NCBI GenBank assembly: GCA_030068145.1 | Contig: JAPJBO010000505.1 | Span: forward strand, 1-64,000 | Length of the DNA: 64,000 nucleotides | Direction: 5' to 3' | DNA from: Diplonema papillatum | Lineage: Eukaryota > Euglenozoa > Diplonemea > Diplonemida > Diplonemidae | In this document: piece by piece, positions 1 through 8,392 of the stretch | Layout of the letters: every line of letters starts with the position of its first letter | How positions within the stretch are numbered: position 1 is the first letter of the stretch | The notes under the pieces: generated by a model | Told to the model about the DNA's origin: nothing | Seen by the model: the letters and a program-made list of their open reading frames with translations, nothing else | The model's database searches: none | Program-made: the position numbers and the translations under genes

Positions 1-2
1 GA

Positions 3-2108
3 CCCGCGAACATGCGAAGGAGGGTCCACCCACCTCTGATCACCTTCCCGAACTCGCACCAAAAAGTCACTGAGGCACCAACCGAATTCGGCAGGAAGGC
101 ACACGAGCAAGATGGGGCGCTCCGCTACATCGATCCATCCAGCCCACACAACAAGAAGAGGATAGTGTCAATCGGCGGAGTGCCAACGACAACGCAACCG
201 CAATGGAGACGAAATATCCATCGAATCGGGGAGACGGCCCAAAACCCCATAGAGTTCACGGTGGTGTCAGACCTTCAGTGGAAGGACAAGGTAACACTCC
301 TGGGGCTGACGATCGACGACAGACTGAACTTCACCGCTCACATAGATCGCATACTGCAGAGCGCTGGGCGGAGGGTAAATCTGGTACAGCTGGTATCCGG
401 GACGAAGTGGGGCCACAAGACCGAAGTGCTCAGAGCCCTCTACATGGCATACGCCCTGCCGGTCTTAACCTACGGCATGGCAGTCTACATCCGTTATGCA
501 TCGAAGAAGGACGTGGACAGGATAGAGTGCCTGCATCGAACCGCACTCTGCGCCGTGGTTGGCTGCAAGAAGACGACGTTGACGGAAGCTGTCCTCACCG
601 AGGCACGAATGCTGCCAATCAGGTCGATAACCGACCTCAGGACAGGCGCGCTGGCGGAAAAGATGGCCACGAAGACCATGTGGAAGGACGTGCTGCATCC
701 GCGACGAACCAACGACACCCTCCCGCAGTCCTTCCTCATCCTCAAGAAGACGGCGCGAACATCGAAGCCACGGCGGGAGAAGCACGCACCAAATCCCTTC
801 CCACCTTGGAAGCCGCCACCAGAGCTCCACATCTGCGCTTCACTTCCAAAGAAGTCGAAAAGCGCCGAGGAAAACCGGAGAAAGGCAGAGGCAGTCCTCG
901 ACGGATTGCCATCCCCGACATACATCGTCTGGACGGACGGATCGGTTGCGGCGCTGAAGAGAAGACACGCACAGTACCAGCTGCTCCACGGTACAACCGT
1001 AACAACCGACGAGGTCACGAGGTGGGGTGGCGCAGGTCTCGTGGTGTACTACCGCCGAGAAGAAAGCTGGAGAGACGCGACGCCGATGAAAGGGACCCGC
1101 CTAAGCCGTCAGGCCGGTAAGTGGGCAACCAGCTACCGCGCGGAGCAAGTGGCGATGAAAATTGCGCTGGAATCGCTGGAGCTGAAACTGGGAAAGAGGG
1201 AGGTACTCGAAGGAGAGCCTACCAGCAGACACATCTGGGTGCTCAGCGACTCCAGCTCCCTTCTGAACGTGCTGTCCCAAGGTCCGCACAAACAGCAAGA
1301 ACGGGACAACGTCCGAATCTGGCAGGCGCTCGAGAAACTGGTTGCGAAGGGGTATACACCAGTACTCCAGTTCGTCTACGGCCACTGCGGACTAGCAGGG
1401 AACGAAGAGGCGGACGGGCTAGCGAAGCAGGGCGTCTCGCAGACCGGAGAAGAAACGCAGCCGCCGATGACGGTAGGAACCGCGAAGGCCCGGTACCGCG
1501 AGCACGCCTGGGAGGCACTACACGCGGCTTCAATGCGGGAATCCCCGTACCAACCGGGCGGGCCGCTGCCGTACACGCAGTTGGTCCGAGGACGGAAGGT
1601 CCCAAAAACGGCACACCTGACGAGGCGAGCCGAGCGCGAGATCCGCCAGCTTCGCACGGGACACCACCAACTCCTCAGGAACTGCTACCGGGACGACTGG
1701 ATGGATCTCGCAGCAGAAGAGAGGCAAGCAACCCGCCCATGCCAGCTTTGCGACGCCACGCCGATCTGCCCCCTAACACACCTTTTCCTGGAATGCAGAA
1801 TCGGGGGCGACGAGAGAGCGACCATGTGGAGACGGGTCCACAAGGCCATCCCGGACTCACCAAGGGAAAAGCCGACACCCAGGGAAAGGCACAAGCTGCT
1901 TTGGCCGCTGCTCTTCGAGCTCCCTGAAGCAGCCCTCGCGTACCTTCAGGCCGTGGGGCTTGTGCCGAAGTACGAGGTCTACGAAGACCCACCTGAGCCC
2001 GGCACACCGGAACTCGACGGCAACATGGCGGCAGCAGCAACCAATGGCGTCGACAACACCTTCGACCTCGAGGGATCAAGCTCCGAGGATGCCGAAGGAT
2101 GGGCATAG
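3..2108 (+). CDS. LINE A ORF2, C-terminal part (RT end, RNase H, zinc motif)
   Basis: The reading frame is open from the first bases of the window, so the gene starts outside it and only about 700 residues of ORF2 are seen. The first third corresponds to the region behind the reverse transcriptase catalytic site (the LLGLTIDDRLNF and VLRALYMAYALPVLTYG segments also occur in LINEs B, C and E). Then follows an RNase H domain: VWTDGSV (first Asp), SYRAEQVA (Glu), WVLSDSSSLL (Asp) and YGHCGLAGNEEAD (last Asp), all four acidic positions kept. A CQLC...H....C zinc motif lies near the C-terminus, followed by a short acidic tail. This order is that of ingi/I-type LINEs. It lies head to tail with LINE B. 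No internal stop is seen. Confidence 0.85.
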   Translation, partial: PANMRRRVHPPLITFPNSHQKVTEAPTEFGRKAHEQDGALRYIDPSSPHNKKRIVSIGGVPTTTQPQWRRNIHRIGETAQNPIEFTVVSDLQWKDKVTLLGLTIDDRLNFTAHIDRILQSAGRRVNLVQLVSGTKWGHKTEVLRALYMAYALPVLTYGMAVYIRYASKKDVDRIECLHRTALCAVVGCKKTTLTEAVLTEARMLPIRSITDLRTGALAEKMATKTMWKDVLHPRRTNDTLPQSFLILKKTARTSKPRREKHAPNPFPPWKPPPELHICASLPKKSKSAEENRRKAEAVLDGLPSPTYIVWTDGSVAALKRRHAQYQLLHGTTVTTDEVTRWGGAGLVVYYRREESWRDATPMKGTRLSRQAGKWATSYRAEQVAMKIALESLELKLGKREVLEGEPTSRHIWVLSDSSSLLNVLSQGPHKQQERDNVRIWQALEKLVAKGYTPVLQFVYGHCGLAGNEEADGLAKQGVSQTGEETQPPMTVGTAKARYREHAWEALHAASMRESPYQPGGPLPYTQLVRGRKVPKTAHLTRRAEREIRQLRTGHHQLLRNCYRDDWMDLAAEERQATRPCQLCDATPICPLTHLFLECRIGGDERATMWRRVHKAIPDSPREKPTPRERHKLLWPLLFELPEAALAYLQAVGLVPKYEVYEDPPEPGTPELDGNMAAAATNGVDNTFDLEGSSSEDAEGWA

Positions 2109-2568
2109 TTCGGGCCGGGTCGGAAGACTGAGGCGGCAACACACCCGGCACATCCGTGCAAAGCAACCTCACCCGACCGCCGGTGCAGGCGCAACAGGGC
2201 TGCTGAGTGCGAAGCGCGAATCAGTACGCTGACGGCGCAGTCCAACACCAGACGCACACACCCGGCACTACACAGTCCCCACGGCCACCGACCAACCGCC
2301 GCAAGGCGGCAGCAGTAAACCGGCAGCACGACAACGGAGACGCAGGCGCCGACGAACAGCCGAAGCCCGCACGCCGACACGGACGCAGCCGGTCACCGGA
2401 CCGAACAGCACCTGAGAACAATAAGAAAAGAGAGGGGAAAAAAGAAGGCAAACAAAAGTACCACCGCAGCAGCGCAACAGCGCCGCGACCGAACACGACT
2501 ACCAACGAAGGGTAGACTCGGTGCACCGACAGCACACCCACCTGACCATAGGAAGGTCCAAAAGGGTG

Positions 2569-2956
2569 GAGTGAGCACTGGAGCGGTCACTGAGGCAGAT
2601 AGGTAGCTGCAACACAAGAACAGTGCATTAGCAACCAAAACAAAAAAAGACAACCCTCCGGGCCGAGAGCGGACAATGAGCACGGGATAGAACAGCGTCA
2701 GAAACACCAGCCCGGTGTTTCCGACTGCCGGAGACGACCTGGCCAACGGACCGCACCACGCAGAGTGAGCACTGGAGCGGTCACTGAGGCAGACAGGTAG
2801 CTGCAACACAAGAACAGTGCATTAGCAACCAAAACAAAAAAAAGACAACCCTCCGGGCCGAGAGCGGACAATGAGCACGGGATAGAACAGCGTCGGAAAC
2901 ACCAGCCCGGTGTTTCTGACGCTGCCGGAAGCGACCAGGCCAACGGACCGCACCAC
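2569..2956 (+). repeat. Two tandem copies of a 194-bp unit
   Basis: The words GAGTGAGCACTGGAGCGG begin at 2569 and again at 2763, and the sequence between is repeated with few changes up to about 2956. Such tandem blocks are common in LINE untranslated regions. Confidence 0.8.
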
Positions 2957-3096
2957 GCAACAGCGCCGCAAAGCGAAACAGAGACAAGCAGCAAGCTCAA
3001 AGGCCCCGGAAGGAAGAACAAAGTAGAGGCAGGCGAAGCGCCCAACGGACCGCACCACGCAACAGCGCCGCAAAGCGAAACAGAGACAAGCAGCAA
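2940..3096 (+). repeat. Two copies of a 54-bp segment, about 102 bp apart
   Basis: CAACGGACCGCACCACGCAA and the following 34 bases occur at about 2940-2994 and again at about 3042-3096. The first copy overlaps the end of the 194-bp tandem unit. Confidence 0.7.
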
Positions 3097-3104
3097 CCAA
3101 ACCA

Positions 3105-3768
3105 GCCCCCCCCGACCGAAGCGGAGGACCGACTCAACAGGCAAACCCTGGCACGCCAGGGTTTACCAACAGAAGTCAGAACACCGCCCGGAAGGGAGAG
3201 CCGCACAACAAGTCCAAAAAATACCCCCCACCAACTGCCGAAAAAGAAATACCTTTCCCTTACCTTGTCCCACAAAACCAGAACCAATAACAACGCCCCC
3301 CCCCCAAGCACGCAAGAGAAGCCGAGTCCTGCCAAAACAACAGACAACGTATTAACCCCCCGTTTCAGTGCTACACGCACCACGCTCAACAACAACCCAC
3401 AAGAGCGAAGGCAGCAGGACGGGCAGCGGCAGCGAAACAGCGCCACGCGCCCGACAACAACAGGAAAGTCCCGAAGCGAAAGCAAACCCCCCCCGACCGA
3501 CACGGAAGACCGACTCAACAGGCAAACCTGGCACGCCAGGGTTACCAAAAGACGTCAGAACACCGCACCGGAAAGGGAGGGCGAGCGAAGGACGAAGCCA
3601 CAACAAAACCAAGGAAAAACAACCATCACTGCACACAACACGCAGAGCCAAGCAGCATATCAGCAGCGAACCAAAGCAAACCCTTGACAAATTACTATCA
3701 CAGGCAACTGACAGCGCGACAATCGCCGGAAACACACCGACCGCGACTGGTAAAGCCTGGCACGCCAG
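3105..3768 (+). repeat. Dispersed repeats centred on the palindrome CCTGGCACGCCAGG
   Basis: An approximately 80-base segment beginning at a C-run plus GACCGA occurs at about 3105-3185 and 3488-3568. Each contains the palindrome CCTGGCACGCCAGG with a few more paired bases outside it. A third, shorter copy of the palindrome lies at about 3752-3766. Each could form a small hairpin. Confidence 0.7.
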
Positions 3769-4033
3769 GACATCATTACCAAAACAGCGGCAAGAAACAA
3801 GGGGAGGGCGGGCAAGAAACAATCCCACTGAACCCCCCCACAACCATACCAAGAACGAACGAAAGGAAACAGAAAACAAACAAACGCCCCAAGGATGAAG
3901 AGAAGGCACAAGGAACCTTAGCACCGTATCCCCAAGCCTAACCCGGGTGCGGTTTCCAAATGTTGAAATTGAAATTGAATTTATAAGTCAGAGAGAGACA
4001 GAACGAAAGCCGCGCCCGACCTTCGGCGGAAAA

Positions 4034-7000
4034 ATGCTCGGCAGCCCGTTACCGGTGCTGCTCGCAGCAGTTTGCTACGCAGCCGCGGGAGTGAACAACA
4101 CGGTCGGCCCCACCGGCCCGCCGTACGCGCTGGCGGACGACATCCTCGGCGACGACTTCGGCGGCACGGGATTCATGGGGAGGAATCGGCTGTGGCACCA
4201 GGGGCAGGTGCGGTACGCCATTGCCATCAGCTACGCTAACGCGCAGGACCCGGCGGCGTACTACCTCCAGGACGGCGACGACCGGATCACGTGGGCCGTG
4301 GCCAACTGGGAAGAGGTGACGTGCATCCGGTTCACGAAGTGCAGCAGCCCCTTCACGTGCTATGAGCCGTCCATGGTCTTCGTCTCGGACGCCAGCCGGT
4401 GCGACGCGCCGGTCGGAACTTTCGGCGGCGTCAGCGAAGTCAACATCGGGACTATCTGCTATCGAGGTTGGGTCGCTCATGAGATCGGGCACGCCCTGGG
4501 CCTCAGGCACGAGCACACGAGGAACGCCAGGGGCGGGTACGTGACCCACAACGAAAGCAACGTCACCGGCGGCTTCGAGAAGTTTGGCCCCTCGGGGCGC
4601 TACCTGGGCCCGTACGACTACTGTAGCCTCATGCACCACGGGCCGCAGGTGTCCCTCGCAGTGGAACTCAACGACTCCGTCTTCTTCGCCACGTCCACGC
4701 CAGAAGGCAGCACCACCAGCGATAGTGCGGCAGCGGTCGGCGGCTCGTTCTCCTTCTCCACCAGCTTCGCCGCCACGATCTCCGACGTGCCGGTTGCAAC
4801 GTGCTCGGTCGTCGTGCGAGTGGCAGCTGGCCCCACCGTCGTGCCGACGACAGGCGCGCCGCTGACCGCCGTCCTGCAGACAGCTGCTTCCCCTCTGTTC
4901 ACCCTTCCCGACGGGCCGCCGCAGCCGCCGAACCTCCCGACAACAGCTGACTCGGTCCCGGATTTCTCCTGCGCTACGGCGCACCTTTTGATCTTCCGGT
5001 CCTCCGTCACGACACACCCGCCGGAAACCGCCCACCCCTCGCCTCCTGGTTCTAACTGCAGGTACGAGCACGATCGTTGCGGCTCGCTCCCTGCAGTCGG
5101 TTGCCGTGAAAAGTCGGGGCGCGACCTGGATCCGTACGACTACTGGAGCCTCATGCACCACGGGCCGCAGGTGTCCCTCGCAGTGGAACTCGACGACTCC
5201 GTCTTCTTCGCCACGTCTGGCTCGGTGCCGGATTTCTCCTGCGCTCCGGCGCACCTGTTGATCCTCCGGTCCTCCGTCACGACACTCCCGCCAGAAACCG
5301 CCCACCCTTCGCCTCCTGGTGCTAACTGCAGATACGAGCATGAGCATCGCGGCTCGTTCCCTGCAGTCGGTTGCCGTGAAGACCGACCTCGCACTCGGCC
5401 ATCCACCGTCACGGCCGCCGACACTGTCTGGTCACCTCATGGCCAACAGCCGGTCCTTCCCGACCTCACCAACGCCATCGTCGCGCCCTGCCTCCCAAGC
5501 CTTCCACAGCCCCCTCGTTCCGTACTGCGGAGTCAGTCAGCGAGGCAACGAAGGTTGCAAAGGGCGGCTGACCGGCGTCGGAGTGCGCGCCGGGGGCTAT
5601 GCGCCACTCTCTCCGGCAACGCGCTCGTCATCCGCTCCTGTGCACCCTGGCTCTCGGTTGCTACAGTTGCGGTTGCCCGAACAACGCACACGCCCGCGCT
5701 GGTCACCCCCCCGTTATCCGTGGCTACTCCAGACGTCACGCCCCCGGCCAGATGTGCAAGCTCCTCGCCGTCGTCCTCTTTCATCGTCACCGGTGTCGAC
5801 GGGAAGCGGCACTGTCTGACCGCCAACCTCGATGATCGGCTCGGCGATGTCCTCGAGGGGCGCGGGCTCCTCCTTTGTCCCGGCGTCCGAGTGGTTCGTG
5901 GCTGCGGAGCACCACTTCCCCTCGACACGCCGCTACGGGAGATCGGCTTCGATGCCGGGCTCTCGCCGTCACTCAGCATCCTGCCGTCTGTACTCGGGGG
6001 CAAGCGATCGGGGTTTGGCAGCCGCCAAGGGCAAGGACGGGGGATAGGTTCGAGCGGGCGCCCGAGCGTACCTTCCGGGCGGGGCTCCATGGCTGGAGTA
6101 CCTGGCCGCGGTTCGGGTACGGTGGTACACGAGGTCTGCGGTTCGAAGGGTAGGGGCAAGGGCCAACGCCCGCTGGAACGGGACGATTACGGCCCCAGCG
6201 CGTCCTCCGCCTCTGCCTCCCACTCTGCCGTCCCCGGCGCCGTCGACGGGCTGTACCCTGGTTGGGAAGCTCCTGAGGCCCGTTTCCGAGCCACCATGCC
6301 GATGCCCGACACCCCTTGGAACGAGGTGCAGCAGCACGCGCACGCTCTTGCCCGCACGCGCCTCCACTGGGCTGTTGACCGCCAGGAGATCAACGGCATC
6401 TGGGGAGTGACTGCGGACAGAGAGCTGTCCAAGGACAGCCTGAACACGTTTGTCCGCGCCACATTTGCGGTACCTGCTGTTCTGGGCGAGGCCACCCTGA
6501 AGTCGAGTGGATTCGGCACCGTCTTCTTCGAGCCGCTTGCTAATGACCACGAGTACCGGGTCATTAACCTCGGTGAGATCCCCGTGAACGAGGCCCAGGA
6601 CCTAGCGAGCAGCATCCCTGACCTCCACTGGGGTCTCACCTTCTGCCGAGCTGCACTGGGGATCCGCGTAAAGGCTGCTGACTACAAGCGGGCCATTGCC
6701 CAGCTGCCCCCCTTGCCCCCTCCCATCGGCTATTTCGAGGTACAGGGTGTACCATGCCGCACCAACGGGGGTCTGCTAAGTCGCAACCTCCGCGACCTTG
6801 GCTGGGGCGTCACGCCGCTCTTCCGCACGCGAAAGGGCGGACGTTTTCTCACCTGGGTGGTGAAGTCGGAGACGCTCCCCGGGACGGATACCCTACGGAC
6901 CGCTCAGGGCCCCACACTCAGGTTCAAGCGCATCCCCCGCTGCCCGCTCGAGCCGGCCCAAACCGACAACTCCCCACGCCTTTCCGACAGCTTCCGCGCC

Positions 7001-8392
7001 CCGTCTGCCACCTCGGCCAGCCAACCGAACAGCTGTTCCCCACCGCCCCTGTCGCTCGCCGACCTCACCAGGCTACACGGTGCGGCCGTTGCACAACGCA
7101 TCGTCGACGGCCTTCGCCTCCTCGGCGAACAAACAGAACCCCCGAGAGGCAAACCCCTGGCTGGCGGCCTCACCATCGCGGCAGCCGACTTCCCTGACGA
7201 CGAGCCGGCTATGGATGTCGACGCTGTGAGCTCGAGTAGCGAGGAGGTTAGGCCTTGCTCGCCCCCCCCAGCGGCCCCCCAGCCTATTCCCCCTCCCGGC
7301 ACAACTGACGTCTCGCAGACGGACGCTCTTGCTGCAGCCTTGGGCCAATTCCAGGCCTTGTCTGCGCAAATGCAGGCTGGATACCGAGACGCGGTGGCCA
7401 AGACCGAGGTCGACTTGCTCTCCGGCTTCCGCATGATCACGGATGAGGTCTACAGCAAGGTTGCCGGCCTCTCCGAGGAGATCCGAGCGCAGGGCGCGGC
7501 ACTCTCGAGCACCCGCTCGGAGCTTGCCGCCGACATCCAAAAGCGCGGCGCGGAGATGGAGGGCCCCTTCCGCGATTTGGCCGCGGCGGTCAGGCTTCAA
7601 AGCGCTGCCCTCGACACACTGCGGGGCGAACTGCCCGCTCGCGGGCATGACCTGGACCGCCGCCCGAAGGTTGTGCTGCGGAAGAAAGCGCGGGACAGGT
7701 CAGCAGACCACGAAGCTGAGCTCTGTAAGGGAGAGGCTACCCTCCCCCCCCAGCCCGAAACCAGTTCCGAGCAGGTGTCCCGGACGCAGGTGGATCTACC
7801 AGTTGACAGTGCCGAACCTTTGCTGCAGGCGCCGCAGCCGCACGACACTCCGCTGCCCCTAGTACCACCCCCCGCTACCCGTTCCCCTTCCCCCGCTAAG
7901 CCCCGGTCGGCCCTGAAGACTGGGAAGGGACCCAACACCAAGGACACGGCCGAGCGTGCTGCACGGGAGAGGTCTCTGCTGCGGAAACGATCGGCACGTC
8001 CCGCTGTGGAACCAGCGCCCCTGCCGCCCACAGCCGAGCCGCCCCGACCCCAATGCACCCCCGAGCTTCGGGCGGATCAACCGCAAACTCCTGACCCCGC
8101 CCTCGCCACCAGAGCCACCGTCGCGGGCCGGGGCAGAAGTCCGTTTGCGGAGTATCCCCCCCCGCGATCCCGCAGCGCTCCCGAGAGCCTCACCCCGCAG
8201 GGTCCGAGGGGAGCCGGGCGGTCCCCGGCCAGTAACGCAACGCCGCCAACTGGGCTTCTGCCCCAACAGCAACCCTCGCCCCCCGCCGGAGCACGTTCGA
8301 CTGAAGGGGGGTCGTTGGCTCTCCCGGGCGACGGGCCGAGCTTCGACGGGTCGTTGCCTGATTACAGCCCCCCGCTCCTATCACAGCACTGA
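4034..8392 (+). CDS. LINE B ORF1: astacin-type metallopeptidase fused to ubiquitin-like and gag-like regions
   Basis: I chose the ATG at 4034 because it gives a classic signal peptide (MLGSPLPVLLAAVCYAAAG); the frame is open a little further upstream. Residues about 40-230 read as an astacin (M12A) domain: the zinc site HEIGHALGLRHE starts at residue 149 and the Met-turn SLMHH lies around residue 200. The usual Tyr after the Met-turn His is replaced by His. After it come two partial duplications of the domain's tail. Residues about 583-656 look like a ubiquitin fold ending in LGG, followed by a Gly/Arg-rich stretch. Residues about 744-970 form a core shared with LINE C ORF1. The C-terminal 450 residues are Pro-rich. 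The protein is 1452 residues, very long for a LINE ORF1. It ends with a UGA, after which the same frame continues into ORF2. Function of the core is presumed RNA binding, by position only. Confidence 0.8.
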   Translation: MLGSPLPVLLAAVCYAAAGVNNTVGPTGPPYALADDILGDDFGGTGFMGRNRLWHQGQVRYAIAISYANAQDPAAYYLQDGDDRITWAVANWEEVTCIRFTKCSSPFTCYEPSMVFVSDASRCDAPVGTFGGVSEVNIGTICYRGWVAHEIGHALGLRHEHTRNARGGYVTHNESNVTGGFEKFGPSGRYLGPYDYCSLMHHGPQVSLAVELNDSVFFATSTPEGSTTSDSAAAVGGSFSFSTSFAATISDVPVATCSVVVRVAAGPTVVPTTGAPLTAVLQTAASPLFTLPDGPPQPPNLPTTADSVPDFSCATAHLLIFRSSVTTHPPETAHPSPPGSNCRYEHDRCGSLPAVGCREKSGRDLDPYDYWSLMHHGPQVSLAVELDDSVFFATSGSVPDFSCAPAHLLILRSSVTTLPPETAHPSPPGANCRYEHEHRGSFPAVGCREDRPRTRPSTVTAADTVWSPHGQQPVLPDLTNAIVAPCLPSLPQPPRSVLRSQSARQRRLQRAADRRRSARRGLCATLSGNALVIRSCAPWLSVATVAVARTTHTPALVTPPLSVATPDVTPPARCASSSPSSSFIVTGVDGKRHCLTANLDDRLGDVLEGRGLLLCPGVRVVRGCGAPLPLDTPLREIGFDAGLSPSLSILPSVLGGKRSGFGSRQGQGRGIGSSGRPSVPSGRGSMAGVPGRGSGTVVHEVCGSKGRGKGQRPLERDDYGPSASSASASHSAVPGAVDGLYPGWEAPEARFRATMPMPDTPWNEVQQHAHALARTRLHWAVDRQEINGIWGVTADRELSKDSLNTFVRATFAVPAVLGEATLKSSGFGTVFFEPLANDHEYRVINLGEIPVNEAQDLASSIPDLHWGLTFCRAALGIRVKAADYKRAIAQLPPLPPPIGYFEVQGVPCRTNGGLLSRNLRDLGWGVTPLFRTRKGGRFLTWVVKSETLPGTDTLRTAQGPTLRFKRIPRCPLEPAQTDNSPRLSDSFRAPSATSASQPNSCSPPPLSLADLTRLHGAAVAQRIVDGLRLLGEQTEPPRGKPLAGGLTIAAADFPDDEPAMDVDAVSSSSEEVRPCSPPPAAPQPIPPPGTTDVSQTDALAAALGQFQALSAQMQAGYRDAVAKTEVDLLSGFRMITDEVYSKVAGLSEEIRAQGAALSSTRSELAADIQKRGAEMEGPFRDLAAAVRLQSAALDTLRGELPARGHDLDRRPKVVLRKKARDRSADHEAELCKGEATLPPQPETSSEQVSRTQVDLPVDSAEPLLQAPQPHDTPLPLVPPPATRSPSPAKPRSALKTGKGPNTKDTAERAARERSLLRKRSARPAVEPAPLPPTAEPPRPQCTPELRADQPQTPDPALATRATVAGRGRSPFAEYPPPRSRSAPESLTPQGPRGAGRSPASNATPPTGLLPQQQPSPPAGARSTEGGSLALPGDGPSFDGSLPDYSPPLLSQH
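8390..8392 (+). promoter_or_regulatory. Single in-frame UGA between ORF1 and ORF2 of LINE B (candidate readthrough site)
   Basis: The context is CAC TGA GGG CAG. From 8393 to the endonuclease domain there is no further stop in this frame and no ATG. LINE E has CAT TGA GGG at the same place with the same properties. This suggests that ORF2 is made by stop-codon readthrough as an ORF1-ORF2 fusion. Confidence 0.55.

Larger units (their letters stand above)
2109..3946 (+). other. Untranslated spacer between LINE A and LINE B, repeat-rich
   Basis: No convincing gene. The stretch is A- and C-rich, strand-asymmetric, and built from local duplications listed separately. It should hold the 3' UTR of LINE A and the 5' UTR of LINE B; I cannot see the border, and there is no clean poly-A tail. 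Confidence 0.5.

Noticed and set aside
8390..8392. Selenocysteine at the LINE B UGA because a tRNA-Sec is in the window
   Set aside because: No SECIS-like structure was recognised and the tRNA is a single general gene; plain readthrough is simpler.
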